From assembly GCA_019429445.1 (NCBI GenBank), contig JAHYIW010000011.1, positions 38,767-102,766 on the forward strand: DNA of 64,000 nucleotides. The letters run 5' to 3'. Below the pieces are notes generated by a model that was not told the DNA's origin, ran no database searches, and saw only the letters and a program-made list of their open reading frames with translations. The stretch's first letter is position 1. The number at the start of each line of letters is the position of its first letter. The stretch comes from Desulfuromonadaceae bacterium (GTDB lineage Bacteria; Desulfobacterota; Desulfuromonadia; Desulfuromonadales; JAHYIW01). A program made the translations under genes and the position numbers. Below, one piece after another: positions 1-8,149 of the stretch.

Positions 1-20
1 ATTTGGGGCTTATCTGATCC

Positions 21-287
21 ATGAAATATTCTGTTGAGTTCAGGCCCGCTGTCCTGAAGAGCCTCAAACAGCTGCCCAAGAAAGACCTGCAACGGGTCAA
101 GAAAAAGATTGACGAAATAGCCGAGAATTTGCCTGAGCCTGCGACAACCAAAATGAAGGGAGGCCATTCTTTTCATAAAGTACGATCTGGTGATTATCGG
201 ATAATTTACGAAATTCATGGTGAACGGCTTGTCATCCTTGTCGTAAAAGTTGGTCACCGGAAAGATGTATATAAAAAACTCCTGTAG
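21..287 (+). CDS. RelE/ParE-family toxin
   Basis: An 88-residue protein of the RelE/ParE superfamily, whose members are type II toxins, usually ribosome-dependent mRNA interferases or gyrase poisons. The visible signature is an N-terminal beta strand (YSVEFRPAVLKSLKQLPK), a basic helix, then HKVRSGDYRIIYEI and a final strand LVILVVKVGHRKDVYK, which is the normal order and length for the family. The partner antitoxin should lie just upstream, beyond the window edge, so the pair cannot be verified here. RelE and ParE cannot be separated by eye. Confidence 0.85.
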   Translation: MKYSVEFRPAVLKSLKQLPKKDLQRVKKKIDEIAENLPEPATTKMKGGHSFHKVRSGDYRIIYEIHGERLVILVVKVGHRKDVYKKLL

Positions 288-304
288 CATCCCTTTCTGC
301 ACGA

Positions 305-456
305 CGGAGAATATTTAAAAACAAAAAGGATCGGGAAGATTTCCGGCAACGCCTGGAGAAGTCATTTCTGGAAACCAGAATTGTCAGTTATGCTGTTGCC
401 GGAGGTGAACCACTTGCCCTGACCAACAATTTTAATCTGCAGGATTGAAGTTGTTG
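305..456 (+). pseudogene. Remnant of REP-associated Y1 transposase (left copy)
   Basis: Read in frame from 305 the DNA encodes RRIFKNKKDREDF, then RLEKSFLETRIVSYA, then a stop. This matches the stretch before the HxH motif of IS200/REP-associated tyrosine transposases, such as the one at the right end of this window (RLEKLIPEAGIVCYGW). The catalytic HxH and the Tyr are missing, so this is a short decayed piece. A nearly identical piece lies at 6378-6530 in the same orientation. It is followed at 476-491 by a GCGTCCCCCCTT tail also found beside the intact transposase. Confidence 0.6.
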
Positions 457-596
457 GGGTTTTTGAGAGTGCCCTTTCAGAGCGTCCCCCCTTCCAGTTT
501 CACCACCCCCTCTTGATTTATCTTCAACCTCTTCAGAAAAAGTGCTAACCTCCCAAGTGTTTGATTTCGATGAATTCTTGACGCAAGGGGGAATGC

Positions 597-3130
597 GTGT
601 CAGCTAAAGAAGCTACCGCAAGAATCAAGATCAACAAACTGCTCGAAGGGGCGGGTTGGCGATTCTTTCCAGAGGGGGCCGCTTCTGCCAACATTCGTCT
701 TGAGCCTGGTGTCATCCTCAAAACAACCGACCTCGACACCCTTGGCGACATTTCGAGGAAGTCGACAAGAAGGGATTTGTCGACTTTTTATTGCTCGACA
801 CCAAGGGCTTTCCGCTGATTGTCCTCGAAGCCAAGGCCGAGGAGAAAAACCCGTTGGTCGGCAAGGAGCAGGCGCGCAAGTACGCCCGTTCTCTGAATTG
901 CCGCTTCGTTATCCTCTCCAACGGTAATCTGCACTATTTCTGGGACCTGGAGCGCGGCAACCCTTACGTCATCACCTCGTTTCCGACTCCCGATTCGGTC
1001 ACCGGCTACCAAAAGGTCACGCCCAACCCGCAACGCCTCATCGAGGATCAGGTCGAGGCAGACTACATCGTGCTGACGCAACGCCCGAACTATCAATCGG
1101 AAGCGGCGTGGTGCAATGAGGTCGAACGGCCCGATTTCATCCAGGTCAACAAGTTGCGCTTTCTGCGCCCTTATCAGTTGAAAGCCATCCACGCCCTGCA
1201 ACACGCGGTCAAGGAAGGCAAAGATCGATTCCTCTTCGAGATGGCCACCGGCACCGGCAAAACCCTCACTGCCGCCGCCGTCATCAAGCTCTTCCTCCGC
1301 TCCGGCAATGCCCGGCGTGTGCTCTTCCTGGTTGATCGCCTCGAACTTGAGGATCAGGCCAAGAAAGCCTTCGCCACCCTTCTCTGTGCCGATTTTCAGA
1401 CAGTCATCTACAAGGAGAACCGCGACGACTGGCGGCGGGCGGAGATCGTCGTCACCACCGTGCAGTCGCTCCTTTTCAACAACAAGTACCAGCGGCTCTT
1501 CTCGCCGACCGATTTCGATCTGGTCATCTCCGACGAGGCGCAACGCTCCATCGGTGGCAACGCCCGCGCCGTCTTCGATTACTTCATTGGCTACAAACTT
1601 GGCCTCACCGCCACGCCGCGCGATTACCTCAAGCGCTTCGACAAGACCAGCCCCACGACCCGCGACCCGCGCGAGGCTGAACGCCGACTGCTGCTTGACA
1701 CCTACCGCACCTTCGGCTGCGACAGCGGCCAGCCGACCTTTCGCTACTCCCTGCTCGACGGGGTCAAGGATGGCTACCTGATCAGCCCGACGGTGGTGGA
1801 TGCCAGGACCGAGGTCACGACGGATCTGCTTTTTGAGGAAGGTTTTGTGGTCGAATTCAAGGACGATACCGGGGAGGACCAGCAGGAAGTCTACAAACAG
1901 CGCGAGTTTGAAAAACGATTCTTCTCCGAGGCGACCAATATGGTCTTTTGTAAGGCTTTTCTGGATAACGCTCTGCGCGACCCGGTCAGCGGAGAGGTCG
2001 GCAAGGCGATCATCTTTGCCGTCAGTCAACATCATGCGGCCAAGCTGACGCAGATCCTCAACCTGATAGCCGACCGCATGTTCCCCGGCAAATACCAGTC
2101 TGACTTCGCCGTGCAGGTGACTTCGCAGATTTCCGACGCCCAGCAGTTCACCATCAACTTCGCAAATAACAACCTGCTCGGTTCCGGTAACGTCCTGCCA
2201 TCCTACAAGACCAGCAAGGTGCGAGCTTGCGTCACTGTCGGTATGATGACCACCGGCTATGATTGCCCGGATATTTTGAACATCGGGATGTTCCGTCCGA
2301 TCTTCTCGCCGACCGACTTTATCCAGATCAAGGGGCGCGGCACCCGCAAGCACAACTTCCTCGAACAGCTGTTCGACGCGGGGATCAAGGAGACGGTGAA
2401 GGAACCCCATAAAAGGGCCTTCAAGCTCTTCGACTTCTTTGCCAACTGCGAATACTTCGAGACCGAGTTCGATTACGACGAGGTCCTCAAACTCCCCAAG
2501 CCCAAGGATAAGGGCGAAGATGGAGGGGATCCGCCGCCGTACGCTGAGACCTACGAGCACCTTGGTTCTGACATCCTGGCCGGCATCAAGGAAGAGATGA
2601 TCGGCCTGGACGGGATGAGGATCGACCGGATGTTCTTCGAGAAGTTCGAAGAGGTCGTGCTGGAGAACGACTTCATCGCCCAGGCGGTCGAGGACGGCCA
2701 GTGGGATCGGGTTATCGACTACGTCAACCGCGAGGTCTTTGACAAGCCGAACGAGTACTACACCCTCGACAAACTGCGTAAGGCGGCTGCTGTCGACCGT
2801 CGCCTGACCTTGCGTGAGATTCTGGAGAAAGTCTTCGGCCTGATTCCGCGCTTCAAGTCGAAAGATGAACTGCTGGAAGAGGAGTTCGCCAAGTTCGTCG
2901 CCGACGTCAAGCCCGAAGAGGCCGCTGCGATCCCGGCGATCAAAACCTACTTCAAGGCCTACGTCACCAGCGACCAGGTGCGTCACATCATCGAGAGCAA
3001 GCACTTCACCGATCTGGCGACCAACCCGGTCTTCTCCTCCAACGATTTCCGCGCCGTGCCGCCGAAATACCGCACCTATGTCCCGGAGTACGTCAAGGAT
3101 TACGTCTCACTAAACCAGTTTGCGGCATAA
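597..3130 (+). CDS. hsdR: Type I restriction enzyme subunit R (frameshifted near the start)
   Basis: ATP-dependent translocase/endonuclease subunit of a type I restriction system. A GTG at 597 opens a frame reading KINKLLEGAGWRFFPEG, typical of HsdR N-termini. It runs out of frame near 750. The rest continues in another frame: FEEVDKKGFVDFLL before 791, then 791-3130 uninterrupted. The catalytic core is in the second frame: nuclease motif LIVLEAKAEEK with GKEQARKYA, Walker A MATGTGKT (about residue 152 from 791), the DEAH-type box SDEAQ, LTATP, and QIKGRGTRK of motif VI. The C-terminus resembles the EcoEI-R type. One extra base in the T run at 751-753 would restore a single ~844-residue protein. 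It may be a true mutation or an assembly error. The cognate modification gene is at 4033. Confidence 0.85.
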
Positions 3131-3222
3131 TTCTGTGCGCTCATAACAATGCGATGCTAAATTCGGCAAATTCGATATATTTGAACCCTTTGAATTCGAG
3201 GGGTTTGAGGAGCACAAATGTC

Positions 3223-3543
3223 ATGGCTAAGGAAAAGAGAAGCACACTCGAGGTTCAGGGGTTGGCGATCGCCATCATTAGCAAACATAACCAGGATTAT
3301 ATCTCCCTTACAGATATCGCCCGGCATCGGGATTCACAAGAGCCTTTTTCGATCATCAATAACTGGATGCGCACCCGGAGCACGATTGAATTCCTTGGGC
3401 TTTGGGAAACGCTGAACAATCCGGATTTTAAACCTATCGAATTCGAGAGGTTTAAAAGTGAAGCCGGCAGTAACTATTTTGTCCTCTCGCCGCAACGGTG
3501 GATCGACGGCGATCAAACAGCTCAAGTGATGACCATGCCATGA
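3223..3543 (+). pseudogene. Truncated KilA-N domain gene
   Basis: An ATG at 3223 with GAGGAG upstream opens MAKEKRSTLEVQGLAIAI, followed by DYISLTDIARHRDS, IINNWMRTRSTIEFLGLWE and FVLSPQRWID. This is the KilA-N DNA-binding fold found in phage and mobile-element proteins. Family members normally continue past the tryptophan for many residues. Here the reading frame turns into unrelated GDQTAQVMTMP and stops, overlapping the start of the GxxExxY gene. The C-terminal part therefore seems to have been lost when the following cassette was inserted. It lies between hsdR and hsdM, as accessory genes often do in type I loci. Confidence 0.75.
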
Positions 3544-3959
3544 ACATGGATAAACAGGATGCTCAGGATAAAAGCTTGAAGCATGAGCAGATTACCAGCA
3601 GCGTAATTGGTTGTGCTTTTGAAGTCATAAATGAACTTGGCGCCGGTTTTCTTGAGTCTGTTTATGAGAAGGCCTTGCTTCTTGTCCTGCGACAAAAGGG
3701 CTTGGCGGCCATCACTCAGCATCCTGTTAAGGTGATGTTCAGGAACGAGTGTGTGGGAGACTTTTATGCCGATATTATTGTTGAGGGGAAGGTCATTGTT
3801 GAGCTCAAGGCAGTAAAGGCGATTGCGCCCGAACATCAAGCTCAAATTGTCAATTACTTGAATGCCACGGGGTTCGAAGTCGGCCTTCTCATCAATTTTG
3901 GCTGCCAAAAACTCGAATATAAGCGCTTCACCAGGAGCAAGGGCATTAAACATGGATAG
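3540..3959 (+). CDS. GxxExxY family protein (PD-(D/E)XK-like fold)
   Basis: A protein of about 139 residues carrying the motif that names the family, GAGFLESVYEKAL (G-x-x-E-x-x-Y). GDFYADIIVEGKVIVELKA follows, with the D, E and K spacing of PD-(D/E)XK nuclease folds. The cellular role of the family is not established. The start was chosen at 3540, with 3546 as an alternative; a frame extending back to 3498 only overlaps the kilA-N remnant. The gene starts with ATGGATAAACAGGATG. A near copy, ATGGATAGACAGGATG, follows its end and can pair with CATCCATGT downstream. The gene thus looks like a small cassette inserted between a broken kilA-N and hsdM. Confidence 0.8.
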   Translation: MNMDKQDAQDKSLKHEQITSSVIGCAFEVINELGAGFLESVYEKALLLVLRQKGLAAITQHPVKVMFRNECVGDFYADIIVEGKVIVELKAVKAIAPEHQAQIVNYLNATGFEVGLLINFGCQKLEYKRFTRSKGIKHG

Positions 3960-4019
3960 ACAGGATGTTCAGGGTTGTATGTTCGCCTTTTATCCTGCTT
4001 ATCCAGTCCATCCATGTAA
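3951..4019. repeat. Inverted/direct repeat flanking the GxxExxY cassette
   Basis: The segment begins AACATGGATAGACAGGATG, a near copy of the gene start at 3542-3560 (AACATGGATAAACAGGATG). It ends with ATCCTGCTTATCCAGTCCAT and then CCATGT, which can fold back on it. The boundaries are thus a direct repeat around the gene plus a hairpin after it. Confidence 0.55.
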
Positions 4020-4032
4020 ATAAAGGAATCGA

Positions 4033-6066
4033 ATGTTAGACACTGATACCAAACGCCGCATCGACACCGCCCGCGACATCCTCGTCGGTAAAGTCCCAGA
4101 CCCAAAAAGCCAGGTCGAACAGATCACCATCGCCCTGATCTACAAATTCATGGACGACATGGACGCCGAGAGCGAAGAGTTCGGCGGTCAGCGCAAGTTC
4201 TTTACCGGTGACTTCGCCCGCTACGGCTGGGCCAAGCTCATGCACTCCGGCCTCGGCGGGCACGAGACCTTGAACCTTTACGCCGAGGGGATCACCAAGA
4301 TGCCGGAGAATCCCGGCATCCCGCTGCTGTTTCGCGACATCTTCAAGAACGCCTATCTCCCTTATCGCGACCCGGAGACGCTGCGCGCTTTTCTCAAGAT
4401 CATCGACGAGTTCAGCTACGACCACAGCGAGCGCCTCGGCGATGCCTTCGAGTATTTGCTTTCGGTCCTTGGTTCGCAGGGGGACGCCGGGCAGTTTCGC
4501 ACCCCGCGCCATATCATCGACTTCATGGTCAAGGTCCTTGACCCGAAGAAGAACGAAACCATCCTCGACCCGGCCTGCGGCACCGCCGGCTTTTTGATCT
4601 CTGCGTACAAACACATCCTGGCGACCAATACAACCCCTCCCCAGCCCTCCCCTTATCAAGGGAGGGAGTCAAGCCTCCCCCCTGACAAGGGGGGATTGAG
4701 GGGGGTTAGCACCCTGACCCCGGACGACAAGGGGCGACTCGCCAAAAACTTCAAGGGCTACGACATCTCCCCCGACATGGTGCGCCTGTCGCTGGTCAAC
4801 CTCTACCTGCACGGTTTCGCCGATCCGCACATCGTCGAGTACGACACCCTGACCTCCGAGGAGCGTTGGAACGAATTCGCTGACGTCATCCTCGCCAACC
4901 CGCCCTTCATGTCGCCGAAAGGGGGGATCAAGCCGCACAAGCGTTTTTCCATTCAGGCCAAGCGCAGCGAAGTGCTGTTCGTCGACTACATGGCCGAGCA
5001 CCTCACCCCCAACGGTCGTGCCGCGATCATCGTGCCGGAGGGGATCATCTTCCAGAGCCAGGGCGCCTACAAGGAGCTGCGCAAGCTGCTGGTCGAAAAC
5101 TCTCTCGTCGCCGTGGTCTCGTTGCCGGCGGGGTGTTTCAACCCCTACTCCGGGGTGAAGACCTCGATCCTTATTCTCGACAAGTCCCTCGCCAGAACCG
5201 CCGAGACCATCGCCTTTTTCAAGGTCGAGAACGACGGCTTCGGTCTCGGCGCCCAGCGCCGCACCATCGGCAAGAACGATCTGCCGCAGGTCCAGGCCGA
5301 ACTCGCAGCCTACCTTCAAGCCCTGCGCAACAGAGTGGCCACCGAGTCCATCCTTTCCACCTCGTCCACCGCCCAGATCGTGCCGAAAACCAAGATCGCC
5401 GCGAATGGGGATTACAATTTGAGTGGGGAGCGGTATCGGGCGGGGGTAACGAGCAATCATGCCTACCCGCTTGTATACCTTGGTGAGGAATGTCTTTTCC
5501 GAGTGGATAGCGGAGGCACGCCGAAGTCTAATTTCGAGGAGTATTGGGGCGGCGGTATTCCTTGGGCAACGCTCGTTGATTTGCCAGCAACCGATTTTAT
5601 CTCACAAATCACCACGACCAAACGGACGATTTCCGAAAAAGGGCTGCGTGAATCGTCAGCAAAGATGATTCCGGCAAACTCGGTCATTGTCTCGACCCGT
5701 GCGACCATTGGGCGCATCGCCATCAACCGCGTACCCATCGCAACAAATCAAGGTTTCAAGAACGCCGTGATTGAAGATTCTGCGCGAGCGGTGCCGGAAT
5801 ATGTGGCGCTCGCACTCACCAAACTTGTACCGACGATGAAGGCTTGGGCAACGGGCGGAACGTTCGCAGAGATTTCCAAATCCAAGTTCTGCGAACTCCA
5901 GATCCCCCTGCCGCCGCTGGAGGTGCAGAAGGAGATCGTTGCGGAGATAGAGGAGCGCCAGCACGAGATTCCTCGGCTCAAGAGCGCAATCGAAAATGAA
6001 GAGAAGAAGATCCAGACCACCCTGGCGCGGGTCTGGGGGGAAGAAGAGAAAGGTGACCCACAATGA
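4033..6066 (+). CDS. hsdM: Fused type I modification-specificity protein (HsdM with a half HsdS)
   Basis: A 677-residue N6-adenine methyltransferase with a specificity module on the same chain. Residues 1-170 are the HsdM N-terminal helical region. DPACGTAGFL (179-188) is SAM motif I and NPPF (289-292) is catalytic motif IV. From about residue 455 the sequence becomes HsdS-like, with one target-recognition domain (GGTPKSNFEEYW, IPWATL) and one conserved helical segment (LPPLEVQKEIVAEIEERQ). Only one recognition domain is present, so the complex would need two copies to read a bipartite site. No separate hsdS is seen. Residues ~198-232 are an in-frame translation of palindromic repeat DNA. It pairs with hsdR at 597 as the modification arm of the same system. 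Confidence 0.88.
   Translation: MLDTDTKRRIDTARDILVGKVPDPKSQVEQITIALIYKFMDDMDAESEEFGGQRKFFTGDFARYGWAKLMHSGLGGHETLNLYAEGITKMPENPGIPLLFRDIFKNAYLPYRDPETLRAFLKIIDEFSYDHSERLGDAFEYLLSVLGSQGDAGQFRTPRHIIDFMVKVLDPKKNETILDPACGTAGFLISAYKHILATNTTPPQPSPYQGRESSLPPDKGGLRGVSTLTPDDKGRLAKNFKGYDISPDMVRLSLVNLYLHGFADPHIVEYDTLTSEERWNEFADVILANPPFMSPKGGIKPHKRFSIQAKRSEVLFVDYMAEHLTPNGRAAIIVPEGIIFQSQGAYKELRKLLVENSLVAVVSLPAGCFNPYSGVKTSILILDKSLARTAETIAFFKVENDGFGLGAQRRTIGKNDLPQVQAELAAYLQALRNRVATESILSTSSTAQIVPKTKIAANGDYNLSGERYRAGVTSNHAYPLVYLGEECLFRVDSGGTPKSNFEEYWGGGIPWATLVDLPATDFISQITTTKRTISEKGLRESSAKMIPANSVIVSTRATIGRIAINRVPIATNQGFKNAVIEDSARAVPEYVALALTKLVPTMKAWATGGTFAEISKSKFCELQIPLPPLEVQKEIVAEIEERQHEIPRLKSAIENEEKKIQTTLARVWGEEEKGDPQ
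4626..4714. repeat. Palindromic element inserted in frame in hsdM
   Basis: GC-rich DNA made of two hairpins. CCCTCCCCTT pairs with AAGGGAGGG, and TCCCCCCTGACAAGGGGGG is a second fold-back. An outer AACCCCTCC pairs with GAGGGGGGTT at the far end. It is translated as TPPQPSPYQGRESSLPPDKG, low-complexity sequence unlike the flanking methyltransferase. It lies between motif I and the next conserved strand (NFKGYDIS) and adds about 30 residues without breaking the frame. Confidence 0.75.
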
Positions 6067-6162
6067 CCAGGAATAAATCAGGGCGGTGCCCCTATTAATT
6101 TATCAATCGCAATTGTTCACCATGTGCTCGACCAGGAAAACACACGCATTCAACAAAAAAGC

Positions 6163-6199
6163 CGCGCGTATGATCTGTACTGTACAAATCATATGCGCG
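6163..6199. repeat. 37-bp near-perfect palindrome after hsdM
   Basis: Two 18-base arms around a single central T (6181) match at 16 of 18 positions; the right arm ends ATCATATGCGCG. It has no T run, so it is not an obvious terminator. It could be an operator, a protein-binding site or a recombination site. It lies about 100 bp after the methyltransferase stop. Confidence 0.55.
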
Positions 6200-6248
6200 A
6201 CTTGTGTCGTTACTATTTGCATCACGGTAATATGGACAGATCGTAGGC

Positions 6249-6288
6249 TGGGCACGGTCCAGCACCGGCAATCTGGTGGCGGTGCCCA
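6249..6288. repeat. REP-like hairpin
   Basis: TGGGCAC (6249-6255) pairs with GTGCCCA (6282-6288) around an internal ACC/GGT pairing. This is the GGTGGGCAC-type core seen in REP sequences that travel with Y1 transposases. It lies about 90 bp before the right transposase remnant. Confidence 0.45.
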
Positions 6289-6377
6289 CCCTGCGGAACT
6301 TTATGCCACACCTCGATCTGTACGGCTTGACGCCCCCCGTAGTCATTCATCCTGTGATGATCCAGGCAATTGAGTGG

Positions 6378-6530
6378 CGGAGAATATTTAGAAAAAAGTT
6401 TGGGAAGATTTCCGGCAACGCCTGGAGAAGTCATTTCTGGAAACCAGAATTGTCAGTTATGCTGTTGCCGGAGGTGGACCACTTGCCCTGACCTGACTAA
6501 CAACTTTAATCTGCAGGATTGAAGTTGTTG
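6378..6530 (+). pseudogene. Remnant of REP-associated Y1 transposase (right copy)
   Basis: Near-identical to 305-456 in the same orientation. Both run from CGGAGAATATTTA to CTGCAGGATTGAAGTTGTTG, with two small indels between copies. A small deletion near the start shifts the frame, so the transposase peptide (RQRLEKSFLETRIVSYA in the left copy) is not translated here. Together the copies form a ~152 bp direct repeat around the type I restriction module. Confidence 0.6.
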
Positions 6531-6720
6531 CGTTTTGTAAGAATGTCCCGCCTTTTATTTGAGCGTCCGGTAGTTGCTGCATAAGGAGCTTCTGGATGCG
6601 TGCGAAGATGTGCAGGACTTTCGTAGAATTTTCCAGCGTCGACAAAGAAGACTTGACCCACACGGTACCGGAGCGGTATCACTGTGAGGAATGCACACCA
6701 AACAAAGGGGGGGCAATCCT

Positions 6721-7014
6721 GTGGAGAAAGATCATTTGACGATTATTCTGGAAGATATCAGCAGCAAATTTGACCTGGTTCTCGAAGGGCACGAAGTCCT
6801 GCGCCAGGAGATTCGCGAAGTGCGCGAGGAGTCGAATGCCCGACACGACCATACGGCATTTCTACTCTCGGCACTGAACGACAAGATCGATTCCGTCGAG
6901 TCGCAGCTTGGTAAAAAGATCGATGCCGTTGCCCACGACCTTGCCGACCACCGCAAGGATACCGAAGCGCACGGGACGGTATGGCGGATCAAAGAGCGCG
7001 GCGAAGAACCCTGA
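6721..7014 (+). CDS. Small predicted coiled-coil protein
   Basis: About 97 residues, highly charged, with heptad-like spacing through ILEDISSKFDLVLEGHEVL and the following helix, and again in LLSALNDKIDSVESQLGKKI. This suggests one long coiled coil. The GTG at 6721 was chosen because AGGGGGGG sits 6-7 bases upstream; an in-frame ATG at 6691 has no spaced ribosome site. No catalytic motif, signal peptide or membrane segment is visible. I do not recognise a function. It lies between the restriction module and the repeat array and reads as a complete ORF. Confidence 0.55.
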   Translation: MEKDHLTIILEDISSKFDLVLEGHEVLRQEIREVREESNARHDHTAFLLSALNDKIDSVESQLGKKIDAVAHDLADHRKDTEAHGTVWRIKERGEEP

Positions 7015-7134
7015 ACCGCAAAGCCAGCGAACCACCCATCATGGCGGCCCGTGTTTTTGCGTAACTGCTGCCAATCATTTTCGCCCGTGGGGCAATGCCA
7101 ATTAAATAAACTATCCCCGGAAGCACATGAAGAT

Positions 7135-8143
7135 TGAACCATAAACCGGCGGGGTTCGTCCCGCCAGCCGACATTCTTTTGCCCGGCAGCAAAAGGATGC
7201 AAAAGTGCCTGCGCTCGCAGCGGGCATGGTGGTCGCGTATCTCTGTGATTTCTATAAAGGTCACGAGAAGAGACAATATGCTGCTCATTTGCACCGGGAC
7301 GGGGCCTTTTCTTATGGGGCCCCGTTGGCGTTGAAAATTGCTATAGCCGGGTTTCATGGTGGCTTCAATATAGCATTCATTATTTACAACGGAGATGCCG
7401 AACGGCACGGGGCGAAAAGAACAGCCCCGTTAGATGCGGCAGACACGCACCGACCGTGTCTCTTGCACGAAATCATCAGAGCACATCACAGCTTGCATCC
7501 GACATGCTCCATGCAATGGCAGGCCCTTTTCTGCTTACTCTTTTGGGCCAGCAAAAGAGTAAGGCGGCTGCGGGCCGCGACCCGCGAAGTTGCTTTTCAG
7601 CTTTTATTGAAGATTGAATCATAAACCGGCGGGGTTCGTCCCGCCAGCCGACATCCTTTTGCCCGGCAGCAAAAGGATGCAAAAGTGCCTGCGCTTGCAG
7701 CGGGCATGGTGGTTTGCAATTGACCGTTAGGATCTTTTATGAGGGTGGCTGTTGCGTCGATTCTGCTTCTCTTCAACGGATGCGGCCCATCCCTCTGGGG
7801 CCGCACAGAACAAGGTCAAAGGCAAAAAAACAGGTTACATTGCGGCGTCAATATGGCGCTCCCCATTGACTACGACGCCGCCGAACGGCACGGGGCGAAA
7901 AGAACAGCCCCGTTAGACGCGGCAGATGCGCACCGACCGTGTCCCTCGTACACAGTCCCTTGAATTCCTCACCCTGCGAACCCGACATGCTCCATGCAAT
8001 GGCAGGCCTTTTTCTGCTTACTCTTTTGGGCCAGCAAAAGAGTGAGGCGGCTGCGGGCCGCGACCCGCGAAGTTGCTTTTCAGCTTTTATTGAAGATTGA
8101 AACACAAACCGGCGGGTTTCGTCCCCCCCGCCGCCATTCTTTT
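7135..8143. repeat. Tandem ~480-bp hairpin-rich repeat, just over two copies
   Basis: Block A (7135-7231) recurs at 7614-7714 and as a partial copy at 8096-8143. Block B (about 7394-7613) recurs at about 7876-8095. The period is about 480 bp and the middle part of each unit has diverged. Hairpins include GGCGGG/CCCGCC, CTTTTGC/GCAAAAG and ACTCTTTT/AAAAGAGT. Short ORFs inside are by-products of the repeat. The array ends within ten bases of the tolB stop codon and occupies the whole stretch between the coiled-coil gene and tolB. Confidence 0.75.
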
Positions 8144-8149
8144 GCCGAC

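Noticed and set aside
788..3004. Long minus-strand ORF of 738 residues
   Set aside because: Antisense shadow of hsdR; the plus strand has clear helicase and nuclease motifs and this frame has none.
6163..6199. dif-like XerCD site
   Set aside because: Only one arm partly resembles a dif arm; the other does not, and the palindrome is too symmetric.
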